Assembly (NCBI RefSeq): GCF_011762045.1 | Contig: NZ_JAASQS010000009.1 | Location: forward strand, 1 to 64,000 | DNA length: 64,000 nucleotides | Direction: 5' to 3' | From: Rhizomicrobium electricum | Lineage (GTDB): Bacteria; Pseudomonadota; Alphaproteobacteria; Micropepsales; Micropepsaceae | Shown here: piece after piece, positions 25,448 through 33,828 of the stretch | How positions within the stretch are numbered: the first letter of the stretch is position 1 | Layout: each line of letters opens with the position of its first letter | The notes under the pieces: generated by a model | Databases searched by the model: none | Told to the model about the DNA's origin: nothing | Seen by the model: only the letters and a program-made list of their open reading frames with translations | Translations under genes and position numbers: made by a program

Positions 25448-26436
25448 GCCACCAGCACCTTCGCGGCGCTTTCCGGCAGGTCTTCGCCGAAGGCGCGCTG
25501 ATAGAACTCGGCCACGGTGGCGCGTTCGAGCTCGTCGCACTTGTTGAGGAAGGTGAGACGGAACGCGAAACCGACATCGCCGAAGATCTCGGCATTCTCG
25601 GCCCAGGTGATGACCGTACGCGGGCTCATCACGGTGGAGAGGTCGCCGTTGATGAAGGCGTTGCGCGTCAGGTCGGCGACGCGGACCATGGCGTCGATCT
25701 TCTTGCGCTTATCCGGCGTCGCGTAGGTCGGAACCTTGGAGACGACGATGTTCACTTCGGTGTCGTGGGCGAGATAGTTGAGGGTCGCCACGATGCTCCA
25801 GCGGTCCATCTGGCCCTGATTGATCTGCTGGGTGCCGTGATAGAGGCCGGTGGTGTCGCCCAGACCGATGGTGTTGGTGGTCGAGAACAGGCGGAACGCC
25901 GGATGCGGACGGATCACGCGGTTCTGATCGAGCAGGGTCAGCTTGCCTTGCACTTCCAGGACGCGCTGGATCACGAACATCACGTCGGGACGGCCGGCGT
26001 CGTATTCGTCGAACACCAGCGCCACCGGGTGCTGCAGCGCCCACGGCAGCAGGCCTTCGCGGAATTCGGTGACCTGCTGTCCTTCCTTGAGGACGATGGC
26101 GTCCTTGCCGACCAGATCGATGCGGCTGATGTGGCTGTCGAGGTTGATGCGCACGCACGGCCAGTTGAGGCGCGCGGCGACCTGTTCGATGTGGGTCGAC
26201 TTGCCGGTGCCGTGATAGCCCTGGATCATGACGCGGCGGTTGTGGGCGAAGCCGGCGAGAATGGCGAGCGTGGTATCGCGATCGAAGCGATACGCCGGAT
26301 CGAGATCGGGCACGTACTGGGTGGCTTGCGAGAAGCCGGGTACCTTGATCTTGGCTTCGATGCCGAACGTCGCCTTCACGTCGAAGGTGGTGTCGGGCTT
26401 CAGGGTGGGATCGAGGCCTTCAGTCTCAGTCGTCAT
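25444..26436 (-). CDS. cobS: Aerobic cobaltochelatase AAA+ subunit CobS
   Basis: This 330-residue AAA+ ATPase has Walker [10 protein letters not shown], Walker [11 protein letters not shown], and sensor/arginine-finger regions ([11 protein letters not shown]). It powers cobalt insertion as part of the CobNST complex. It overlaps cobT by four bases and follows the J-domain gene on the same strand, the standard alphaproteobacterial order. The ATG at 26436 is supported by the conserved N-terminal [14 protein letters not shown] region, typical of CobS. Confidence 0.95.
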   Translation of the reverse strand: MTTETEGLDPTLKPDTTFDVKATFGIEAKIKVPGFSQATQYVPDLDPAYRFDRDTTLAILAGFAHNRRVMIQGYHGTGKSTHIEQVAARLNWPCVRINLDSHISRIDLVGKDAIVLKEGQQVTEFREGLLPWALQHPVALVFDEYDAGRPDVMFVIQRVLEVQGKLTLLDQNRVIRPHPAFRLFSTTNTIGLGDTTGLYHGTQQINQGQMDRWSIVATLNYLAHDTEVNIVVSKVPTYATPDKRKKIDAMVRVADLTRNAFINGDLSTVMSPRTVITWAENAEIFGDVGFAFRLTFLNKCDELERATVAEFYQRAFGEDLPESAAKVLVA

Positions 26437-26496
26437 TTTCTTGGGTCCGGCAGTTCCGCCGCGGTGGAAGAGGTGAGGGCGCCGATTGCGCCGTTG

Positions 26497-27105
26497 TCAG
26501 CTGACAATGCCCGACGCCTTAAGGACGCCGTAGGCCTTGATTACCTGCTTCAGTCGCTCTTCGGTGCCCCGGTCGCCGCCATGCGCGTCGGGGTGGAAAC
26601 GCTTTACGAGTTCCTTATACCTCGCCTTGATTTCGTTCAAGGTAGCGCTGGGTTCGAGGTCCAGGATGTCGAACGCTTGTCGTTGCAGACGGGTTAATAC
26701 CCGTTCGGGCCGGCGGGGTTTAAGTTCCTCGGCGTCGCCGAACACCGCCAGGTCGTCTTCGACCCGGAAAGAGCCGCGAAAAGGGCCTTGTTCGCCCTTT
26801 ACACCCGCGGCGCGCTTGCCGATCGGCCATGTCGGGCGATGCCCGAGCGCCGCTTCTTCCTGGAAATGAGCGATGTCGGTTTCGCTCATACCCTTGAAAT
26901 AGTCCCACTTCTCATTGTGTTCGCGGGCGTGCTGCAGGCAAACCCAGAGATAGGTCGAAATCTGGTCGCGGCTCTTGGGCACTTTGTAGGCACCTTCGCC
27001 GCTGCAGCCCTTGACGGCGCAGGCGCGCACGCGCGGTTTCTCGACGCCATCCGGTTTGATGCGGATGTCCTTCTTGAAGCGCGGAGTGAAGCCCGTTTTC
27101 GTCAT
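26497..27105 (-). CDS. J-domain protein upstream of cobS
   Basis: This 202-residue protein has a C-terminal J domain (about residues 140-198) carrying the HPD motif in KRFHPDAHGG, which stimulates Hsp70 ATPase. The N-terminal part contains CAVKGCSGEGAYKVP and CLQHAREHN, giving a Cys/Cys/Cys/His set that could bind zinc. This architecture is the J-domain protein that commonly precedes cobS in alphaproteobacteria. It lies 60 bases upstream of cobS on the same strand and is divergent from bolA. Its client protein is unknown. Confidence 0.88.
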   Translation of the reverse strand: MTKTGFTPRFKKDIRIKPDGVEKPRVRACAVKGCSGEGAYKVPKSRDQISTYLWVCLQHAREHNEKWDYFKGMSETDIAHFQEEAALGHRPTWPIGKRAAGVKGEQGPFRGSFRVEDDLAVFGDAEELKPRRPERVLTRLQRQAFDILDLEPSATLNEIKARYKELVKRFHPDAHGGDRGTEERLKQVIKAYGVLKASGIVS

Positions 27106-27187
27106 GCGATGATTATGGGGTTCGTCGATGAAAAAACAAGAAAACGAACTGCTTGACAGAAGGTTTTACCCCCGGCTTCATGCCGCA

Positions 27188-27457
27188 ATGGGTATCACCG
27201 ACACAATTCGGACGAAATTGACCGACGTATTCGCGCCGGATCACCTCGAAGTGATCGACGACAGTGCGCGCCACGAAGGTCACGCCGGACATCGTCCCGG
27301 CGGCGAGACACATTTCATCGTAAAAATTGTTGCAGCGGAATTCGCCGGTCTCAGCCGCGTCGAACGCCAGCGGCGCGTGTATGCGGTCCTTGCGCACGAA
27401 TTGCGCGCCCACATCCACGCGCTGCAAGTCGAGGTCAAGGCGCCGGGGGAACCGTGA
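27188..27457 (+). CDS. bolA: BolA family protein
   Basis: This 89-residue protein has the BolA class II KH-like fold: MGITDTIRTKL at the start, LEVIDDSARHEGH, THFIVKIVAAEF and the helix AGLSRVERQRRVYAVLAHEL. The conserved histidines (HEGHAGH and the C-terminal ELRAHIHAL) can ligate a [2Fe-2S] cluster with a monothiol glutaredoxin. ATG 27188 begins the conserved domain; an upstream in-frame start at 27128 adds 20 residues with no match to the family. It converges closely with corC. Confidence 0.93.
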   Translation: MGITDTIRTKLTDVFAPDHLEVIDDSARHEGHAGHRPGGETHFIVKIVAAEFAGLSRVERQRRVYAVLAHELRAHIHALQVEVKAPGEP

Positions 27458-27461
27458 GATT

Positions 27462-28766
27462 TCACTTTCCCCCCGCCGGCTCTGCCTTGACCACGCCGCC
27501 GGGCGGGACGACGCGCAGCACCGTGATCTGGTTTCTCTGCCGGCGCATCACTTCGAACTTGAAGCCGTAGAACGCGAAGCGCTGGCCGACTTCGGGAATG
27601 GTGCGGGCTTCGTGGATCACCAGTCCGGCGATGGTGGTGGCTTCTTCGTCGGGCAGGTTCCAGTCGAATTCGCGATTGAGATCGCGGATCGGCGTGGAGC
27701 CTTCGATCAGATAGGTGCCGTCGATCTGCGGGCGGATGCCGGGCTGGACGCGCGGCGCCTGTTCGTCGGGGATGCGGCCGAACACTTCGTCGAGCACGTC
27801 TTCGCGGGTGACGAGCCCCATGATGACGCCGTACTCATCGACAACCAACGCGAAATGCGTGCGCCGCTCGCGATAGGCTTCGAGCAGTTCCTCGACCTTC
27901 ATCGTTTCGGGCACGAACCAGGGCGGCGAGGTCAAGGCGCCGAAATCGAGGTGCTGGAACGCTTCCTTGTTGGCGAGCACGGCGCGCACGAGATTGCGGG
28001 TGCGCAACACGCCGACGATGTTGTCGGGCTCGCCTTTCCACACCGGCACGCGGGCGTGGCGCGAGGCCATCAGTTCGCGCACGATGTCTTCCGGCGGCTG
28101 ATCGATGCCGATGGTCATCATCCGCTTGCGATGAGTCATGACATCGCCGACCGTCAGGTCGCGCAGGTCGAGCACGCCCGAGATCATGTCGCGGCTTTCG
28201 CGTTCGACCGAGCCCTGGCTGTGGCGCAGATAGACCGTGCCGCGGATTTCGTCGTGCACTTCGTCGGCGACGATGCCTTTGTTCTCGCCCGATACGCCGA
28301 ACAGCTGCAGCATGGCCCAGACGATCTTCTGCACGGTGGCGACGATCGGGCCGAGGATCGACACCACCATCTGAACCGGACGTGCGACGGCGAGGGCGAA
28401 GCGGTCGGTGCGGGCGATCGCCAGCGTCTTGGGCAGTACTTCGCCGAAGATCAAAATCACCGCCGTCATGATCGCGGTGACGATCACCACCGCGTTATGC
28501 CCGAAGCGGTCCTCCAGCACATAGGTCGCGATCGAGGACGACAGGATGTTGACGAAGGTGTTGCCGAGCAGCAGCGCGCCGATCAGCCTCTCGCGATTGC
28601 CGACCAGCTTGTTGACGTGGGCCGCCGCAGCGGAGCCGTCCTTTTCGAGCTGATGCATCTTGCCCGGCGACACGGCGGTCAGCGCCGTCTCCGATCCGGC
28701 AAAGAACGCCGACAGAGCGAGCAGCCCGGCAACGGCGGCGATCGTAGCGATGAGAACGGTATCCAT
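27462..28766 (-). CDS. HlyC/CorC-type CNNM/CBS membrane transporter
   Basis: This 434-residue protein has an N-terminal CNNM (DUF21) membrane domain with about four helices (residues 5-160), a pair of CBS domains (roughly 200-330, including VGDVMTHRKRM and VDEYGVIMGLVTREDVLDEVFG) and a C-terminal CorC/HlyC domain (IEGSTPIRDLN onward). Family members bind adenine nucleotides and take part in Mg2+ or Co2+ export. Its place between aroB and bolA matches the usual alphaproteobacterial order. Confidence 0.93.
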   Translation of the reverse strand: MDTVLIATIAAVAGLLALSAFFAGSETALTAVSPGKMHQLEKDGSAAAAHVNKLVGNRERLIGALLLGNTFVNILSSSIATYVLEDRFGHNAVVIVTAIMTAVILIFGEVLPKTLAIARTDRFALAVARPVQMVVSILGPIVATVQKIVWAMLQLFGVSGENKGIVADEVHDEIRGTVYLRHSQGSVERESRDMISGVLDLRDLTVGDVMTHRKRMMTIGIDQPPEDIVRELMASRHARVPVWKGEPDNIVGVLRTRNLVRAVLANKEAFQHLDFGALTSPPWFVPETMKVEELLEAYRERRTHFALVVDEYGVIMGLVTREDVLDEVFGRIPDEQAPRVQPGIRPQIDGTYLIEGSTPIRDLNREFDWNLPDEEATTIAGLVIHEARTIPEVGQRFAFYGFKFEVMRRQRNQITVLRVVPPGGVVKAEPAGGK

Positions 28767-28822
28767 GGCGAACCTCTAGCGACGCACGCAGTATATTCGC
28801 GATGTGCGGAGCAAACAAAACT

Positions 28823-28999
28823 CTGTCATCCCCGGCGGAGCAAGCGCAGCGCGGCGACGGGAAGGGGACCCAGGTAGAGACACAAGCACAGCGCCAAAGA
28901 ACAGGCTGAGCTAATTCTCAGCGATCGGAGAGGTGTGACCACCTGGGTCCCCTTCCCGCGCAATGCTCGCAAGCTCGCTCTGCGCGCCGGGGATGACAG
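28823..28999. repeat. Long imperfect palindrome, family C
   Basis: CTGTCATCCCCGGCG (28823-28837) and CGCCGGGGATGACAG (28985-28999) are exact reverse complements 147 bases apart. Inside, GGGAAGGGGACCCAGGT (about 28858-28874) pairs with ACCTGGGTCCCCTTCCC (about 28941-28957). The 177-base unit could form one long hairpin. It lies between the aroB stop and the corC start, both read leftwards. CTGTCATCCCCGGCG-type palindromes are widespread intergenic repeats in alphaproteobacteria. Confidence 0.75.
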
Positions 29000-29011
29000 C
29001 CGTGACTGTGT

Positions 29012-30103
29012 TCAGCTCACCACGTCCCTGACCGCGTCCACCGGCACGGCGTCGGTGACGAAGCCTTGGCCGATGCCGCGGGCGAGCACGAAGTTCAGTT
29101 TGCCGTCCTTGACCTTCTTGTCGTGCGCCATGGCGGCGAGGAGGACGTCGGGCGAGGGCCGTTCGCCGGCGATGTCGGAAATCGCCGCCGGCAGGCCGAT
29201 GGTCTTCACATGCGCTTCCACCCGCGCGGCGTCTTGGGGCGAACACAGTCCGAGCTTCACCGACAGCCGGAACGCCAGCACCGTGCCGATGGCGACGCCT
29301 TCGCCGTGCAACAGCCGGTCGGAGAATCCGGTCGCGGTCTCCAGCGCGTGGCCGAAGGTGTGGCCGAGATTGAGCAGCGCCCGCTCGCCGCGTTCCTGTT
29401 CGTCGCGTTCGACGATATGCGCCTTCATGCGGCAGGCATGGGCGACCGTGTGGACGATGGCGTCGTGCTCGCCGTGCAGCGCGCGCGTCGCGTTCTGCTC
29501 CAGCCAGGCGAAATAGTCGGCATCGCGTACGGCACCGATCTTCAGCACCTCGGCATAGCCGGCCAGCAGCTCGCGCCGGGGCAGGGTGCCGAGCACGTCG
29601 GTATCGGCGATCACCACCTTGGGCTGATGGAACACGCCGACGAGGTTCTTGCCTTCGGGAATGTTGATTCCGGTCTTGCCGCCGACCGAGGAATCTACCT
29701 GGGACAGCAGCGTTGTCGGCACCTGGGCGAACGAGATGCCGCGCTTCAGGATGCCCGCCGCAAAGCCGGTGAGGTCGCCGATGACGCCGCCGCCGAACGC
29801 CACCACCAGTCCGCCGCGGTCGACGCCGGTGGCGATCAACTCGCCGATCAGCTTTTCCAGCCAGAAGAAACTCTTGGTGCTTTCGCCGGCATCGACGGTG
29901 ATCGGCTTCGGTTCCAGCCCGGCGTGTTCCAGAACCCCGAGAAAGCGGTCGAGATGCAGGAAGGCGACATTGGCGTCGGTGACGACGGGCAGCGGTCCGC
30001 GCGCGAACGGAGCGATCAGCGTACCGGCCTCGGCCAGCATGCCGGGCCCGACGTGGATATCGTAGCTGCGCGCACCCAGATCGATCTTGATGCGTTCGTT
30101 CAT
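29012..30103 (-). CDS. aroB: 3-dehydroquinate synthase
   Basis: This 363-residue enzyme makes 3-dehydroquinate from DAHP, the second step of the shikimate pathway. The NAD site is visible as FGGGVIGDLTGFAAG. The zinc ligands fall in the EVLKIGAV, LLHGEGVAIG and NLGHTFGHALE motifs. ATG 30103 overlaps the aroK stop (ATGA), so the two are translationally coupled; a longer upstream frame is a shadow of aroK. Family C palindrome follows the gene. Confidence 0.96.
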   Translation of the reverse strand: MNERIKIDLGARSYDIHVGPGMLAEAGTLIAPFARGPLPVVTDANVAFLHLDRFLGVLEHAGLEPKPITVDAGESTKSFFWLEKLIGELIATGVDRGGLVVAFGGGVIGDLTGFAAGILKRGISFAQVPTTLLSQVDSSVGGKTGINIPEGKNLVGVFHQPKVVIADTDVLGTLPRRELLAGYAEVLKIGAVRDADYFAWLEQNATRALHGEHDAIVHTVAHACRMKAHIVERDEQERGERALLNLGHTFGHALETATGFSDRLLHGEGVAIGTVLAFRLSVKLGLCSPQDAARVEAHVKTIGLPAAISDIAGERPSPDVLLAAMAHDKKVKDGKLNFVLARGIGQGFVTDAVPVDAVRDVVS

Positions 30104-30636
30104 GGTATCCAAATCCCGGTTTTGGTAAGCGTGGTCATCATCCGCTCGATGGCGATTTCGTGCGGGGCGTTGTCGCTCTCGACGGTGATATCGGCGAGAG
30201 CATAGGTCGGTTCGCGTTCCGCCAGCAGCCTTTCGAGCGTGCCGCGCGGATCGGCGGTTTTGAGCAGCGGGCGGTTGCCCTTGCGTTTGACGCGGGCGAA
30301 CAGGATGTCGAGCGGGGCCTTGAGCCAGACGGTGACGGCGTGGGCTTTCAGCCGCTCGCGCGTATCGGCCGCCATGAAGGCGCCGCCGCCGGTCGCCAGG
30401 ATATGGGGCGGCTTCTCGGTCACCAGGCGACAAATTACCTTTCGTTCACAATCGCGGAACGCGGCCTCGCCGTAGGCGGCGAAGATTTCCGGAATGCGCT
30501 GTCCGGCGGCCGCTTCGATTTCGTTGTCGGCGTCGAAAAAATCGACTCCCATATGGGCGGCGAGACGGCGGCCGATCGAACTTTTTCCGGCCCCCATCAT
30601 TCCGACTAGTGCTATCGTTTTCGTCAGCTGCCCCAT
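30100..30636 (-). CDS. aroK: Shikimate kinase
   Basis: This 178-residue kinase has the P-loop GMMGAGKSSIGRRLA, the shikimate-binding DADNEIE and RDCERKVI motifs, the GGGAF Walker B region and the LID segment RKGNRPLL. It phosphorylates shikimate. It forms an operon with aroB, overlapping it by four bases, and is divergent from the small membrane protein/xerD group, so the promoter lies in the roughly 100-base gap at 30637-30736. Confidence 0.95.
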   Translation of the reverse strand: MGQLTKTIALVGMMGAGKSSIGRRLAAHMGVDFFDADNEIEAAAGQRIPEIFAAYGEAAFRDCERKVICRLVTEKPPHILATGGGAFMAADTRERLKAHAVTVWLKAPLDILFARVKRKGNRPLLKTADPRGTLERLLAEREPTYALADITVESDNAPHEIAIERMMTTLTKTGIWIP

Positions 30637-30736
30637 AATCTCCGCATTACACGAGGTATGCTTCGTCCGCTAGCTCGAAAGTGCAGTACCGGAAGGCAAG
30701 CCTGCGGAATCACTGTAGAAATGGTAAGGAGTACGC

Positions 30737-30907
30737 ATGCGAGGTATGGGCAGATCGGAGGGGTTGGGAGTGGGGGCTTGGTTGTTGATCCTGGTCGGCA
30801 TTCTCGTTCTTGCCGGAGCCGTGGCGCTGACCGTCTACGGTGGCTCTGTTCGTCCCCAGCAGCACGAGGTGGAACAGGTAATCTCCAATGACAGGTTCCC
30901 GAGTTAA
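30737..30907 (+). CDS. 56-residue single-pass membrane protein upstream of the proline-rich protein
   Basis: ATG 30737 is preceded by AAGGAG at 30726-30731 and opens a 56-codon frame ending TAA at 30905-30907. The product has a short Gly-rich N-terminus, one strong hydrophobic segment (about residues 14-36, WLLILVGILVLAGAVAL) and a short polar tail. It overlaps the next gene by 20 bases in another frame, suggesting coupled translation. No family is recognised; its position, ribosome binding site and membrane segment support a real gene. Confidence 0.65.
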   Translation: MRGMGRSEGLGVGAWLLILVGILVLAGAVALTVYGGSVRPQQHEVEQVISNDRFPS

Positions 30908-32771
30908 GCAGTTTTTGTGCGCCGCGGCCTTCGGGGCGCTGGTGGTGCCCGCGATGGCGCAGTGGGTCGATCCCAATCCGCCCGTCCTGGGGCCCGACGA
31001 TTATCCGCCGGTGGCGACCGATGACCCGCCGGATGCGGCCAAGACGCCCAAACCGCCCAAGCAGACGCCTTCCAATCAGGCGACCGGGGCCCCGCAGACC
31101 CTGACGCCCGGCGCCGACCAGGGCCCGGTGGTGCAACCCTATGTCCCGCCGCCGAAGGACCTCACCGGACCGGTCGAAGTGGGCTCGCTCGGCACGCCGG
31201 AAGGCTCGCCGGTCGGCACGCTCGATTCGTCCAATGGCGGATTCGGCGATCGTCTGTGGAGCGGCTCGGACCGCGCCAATGCCGAGAAGCTGCTGGCCAA
31301 GGCGCCGCTGGTCTCCGGCGACAAGGTGCTGCGCGATCTCGTCCGCCGGGCCGTCCTGACCCGCGCCGCGGCCCCTCCGGGCCAGGCCAAGAAGGCGTTC
31401 GTCACCATGCGGATCGAGCGGCTGCTCGATGCCGGGTTGATCCAGGAGGCCGGGGCGCTCGCCGCCGAGGCCCAGGTGCCGAACGACGATGGCTTTGCGC
31501 GCGTCCAGGCCGAGGCCGTTCTTCTGGCCAACCGGGCCCAGGATGCCTGCGGACCGGCCACGGCCGCGCGGCAGAACGGCGACGACACCTTCTGGATGCA
31601 GCTTCGCGCCTATTGCGCCGAGGTCACCGGCGATACCGCCACGGCCGAACTCACGCATCAGGTGATGAAGGCCCAAGGCCGCAACGATCCGGCCTACGAT
31701 ACGCTGGTCGAAAGCGTGCTCACCAAAAAGCCGCTGGCGCCGGGCGCCATTACCAAGCCGACGGCGATGCACATCTTCCTGCTGCAACAGGCGGGATTGC
31801 CGGTGACCGAAACGCTCGCCCGTACCATGGGCACGCCGGAAAACCTGCTGGCGATGCGCGATACGCGCAATCCGCCGCGCGCCCGTTTCGAAGCGGCCGA
31901 ACGGATCGTCTCGACCGGTGCGGTGTCGCCGGCCGAACTGATCAAGGTCGCGGACGCCCAGGACCTGCCGCTCGGCAAGGTCGCGAGCGCCGCCGGCGAA
32001 GCGCCCAATCTGCCGTTCTTCATGGGGCAGGTGCTGCTGCGCCGCGCTGCCACCATCGAAACCCGTCCCGGTGCCAAAGCGGAACTGGCGATGACGGCTT
32101 TGTCGCTGGGCGAGAAATACAAGCTCAGCCGCTTGGCCTCCGCGCTCCAGGCCGACGTCATCGCGTCGATCAAACCGGGGCCGGGTCTGCACGCTTATGC
32201 GCGCCCCTTCGCGCGGGCGCTGGTGCTGGCGGGCAAGCCCGAAGCGGCTGCCGCCTGGACTACAGGCGATCCGGTGATGAAAGTGCTGGTGGCGTTCGCC
32301 TCCAACAATCCGCAGCGCATCGCCGCCACCCAGGCCGACCTCAAGGCATTCGCCATCGGCCTCGCCAAGAATCCGCCCGATCCCGATCAGGACCGCGCCT
32401 ACAAAGCGCTGGCGCTGGGATTGCTCGATATCGTCAACTATCCGCTGCCGCCGGAAGCGAAAGCGGCCGCGGTTCAGGCGCAATCCGGCACTTGGGATGG
32501 CGTCCATCCCGGCCCCGGCCAGATGCGCACGATGGTCGAGATCGCGGGCACGCCCGAGCGGCGCGGCGAGGCGATCCTGATGCTGACCGGCCTCGTGCAT
32601 TCCTACGGCCTCAAGGATTTGGCGCCCGATGCGACCATCACTTTCGTGCGGCTGCTCAGGGAGATGAACGAGGACAAGGCGGCGAACGCTTTGGCCGTTG
32701 AGGCGCTGGCCGAGTACGTGCCGCCGCCGCCACCACCGCAGGCCCCGGCGCCCCAGGCTTCGGCACGATGA
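30888..32771 (+). CDS. Exported proline-rich-ended helical repeat protein
   Basis: This 627-residue protein has a signal peptide (about residues 1-24, ending VVPAMA), a proline-rich linker (residues 26-100), a long alpha-helical central region (about 110-590) rich in Ala and Leu that resembles tetratricopeptide or Sel1-like helical packing without clear motif repeats, and a C-terminal PPPPPPQAPAPQA tail. I cannot name a family; related long periplasmic proteins precede xerD in other alphaproteobacteria. Its stop overlaps the xerD start (ATGA), so translation is coupled. Function unknown. Confidence 0.72.
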   Translation: MTGSRVKQFLCAAAFGALVVPAMAQWVDPNPPVLGPDDYPPVATDDPPDAAKTPKPPKQTPSNQATGAPQTLTPGADQGPVVQPYVPPPKDLTGPVEVGSLGTPEGSPVGTLDSSNGGFGDRLWSGSDRANAEKLLAKAPLVSGDKVLRDLVRRAVLTRAAAPPGQAKKAFVTMRIERLLDAGLIQEAGALAAEAQVPNDDGFARVQAEAVLLANRAQDACGPATAARQNGDDTFWMQLRAYCAEVTGDTATAELTHQVMKAQGRNDPAYDTLVESVLTKKPLAPGAITKPTAMHIFLLQQAGLPVTETLARTMGTPENLLAMRDTRNPPRARFEAAERIVSTGAVSPAELIKVADAQDLPLGKVASAAGEAPNLPFFMGQVLLRRAATIETRPGAKAELAMTALSLGEKYKLSRLASALQADVIASIKPGPGLHAYARPFARALVLAGKPEAAAAWTTGDPVMKVLVAFASNNPQRIAATQADLKAFAIGLAKNPPDPDQDRAYKALALGLLDIVNYPLPPEAKAAAVQAQSGTWDGVHPGPGQMRTMVEIAGTPERRGEAILMLTGLVHSYGLKDLAPDATITFVRLLREMNEDKAANALAVEALAEYVPPPPPPQAPAPQASAR

Positions 32772-33697
32772 GTGCCCATCTGGTCGAGAGCTTTCTCGAC
32801 ATGATGAGTGCCGAGCGCGGCGCCGCCGCCAATACGCTGGCCGCTTATGCGCGCGATCTCGGCGATTTCTGCGGCTGGCTGGCGGGCCGGGGGCAGAGCG
32901 TGAAGTCGTGCGGCCGCGACGAGGTTCGCCTCTATCTGCAGTCCTTGTCGGCGTCCGGCGCGGCGGGGTCGTCGCAGGCGCGCAAGCTCTCGAGTCTCAG
33001 GCAGTTCTTCGGTTTTCTGTATACGGACGGAATCCGGGGCGACGATCCCACCGTCGCCGTCGATGCGCCCAAGCGCGGCCGACCGCTGCCGAAAGTGCTC
33101 ACCCGCGAGGACATGGACAGGCTGCTTACGGCCGCGGCGGTGCGCGCTGCCAAGAGCGAGGAGGGCGTGCGCCTCAAATGCATCGTCGAGATGCTGTACG
33201 CCTCCGGCCTGCGCGTCTCGGAGTTGGCGACGCTGCCGCTCCAGGCGGTGAAGAACCGCGACGGCGTCCTGCTGGTGAAAGGCAAGGGCGGCAAGGAGCG
33301 TCTGGCGCCGCTCAATCCCGCCGCCCGCGAGGCGATCGCCGCCTGGCTGGGGGTGCGCGAGAACTTCCTGCCCAAAGGCGAGACCCGCAAAACGGCGGAG
33401 CGGTTCCTGTTCCCGTCGCGCGGCATCGAAAGCCATCTGACCCGCCGCCGGCTGCACCAGATGCTCAAGGAATTGGCAGTCGAGGCCGGGCTCGACCCCG
33501 ACAAGCTGTCGCCGCACGTTCTGCGCCATGCCTTTGCGACCCATCTGGTGGAGGGCGGCGCCGACCTGCGCAGCGTGCAAACCCTTCTGGGACATGCCGA
33601 TATCGCCACGACGCAGATCTATACCCACGTCGCCCGCGACCGCCTGACTGCGACGGTATCCGCCGCCCATCCGCTGGCCCGCAAGCGGCCGCGTTGA
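32768..33697 (+). CDS. xerD: Site-specific tyrosine recombinase XerD
   Basis: This 309-residue tyrosine recombinase has the N-terminal SAM-like core-binding domain (residues 1-100) and the catalytic domain. The catalytic residues are visible as Arg in YASGLRVSEL, Lys in VKGKGGKERL, the HVLRHAFATHL His/Arg pair, His in LLGHADIATT and the nucleophile Tyr in QIYTHV. With XerC it resolves chromosome dimers at dif. In many alphaproteobacteria xerD is followed by accA; here about 11 kb separates them. Confidence 0.95.
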   Translation: MSAHLVESFLDMMSAERGAAANTLAAYARDLGDFCGWLAGRGQSVKSCGRDEVRLYLQSLSASGAAGSSQARKLSSLRQFFGFLYTDGIRGDDPTVAVDAPKRGRPLPKVLTREDMDRLLTAAAVRAAKSEEGVRLKCIVEMLYASGLRVSELATLPLQAVKNRDGVLLVKGKGGKERLAPLNPAAREAIAAWLGVRENFLPKGETRKTAERFLFPSRGIESHLTRRRLHQMLKELAVEAGLDPDKLSPHVLRHAFATHLVEGGADLRSVQTLLGHADIATTQIYTHVARDRLTATVSAAHPLARKRPR

Positions 33698-33828
33698 CCT
33701 CGGGAAACCTTGAACTTGCTTCGAATTCGCAACCAGCGAATTCGCTGCGCTTTTTGTCTTGGTTCATTGGCGAGCAAGGATTGCTCGGTTATAGAGGCCG
33801 GTGCCGGAGCACCGGTTGGGGACCATTT

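Noticed and set aside
32698..33828. Longer reading frame for the pentapeptide protein that overlaps xerD
   Set aside because: The sequence upstream of 33829 is the shadow of xerD in another frame, with an arginine-rich composition.
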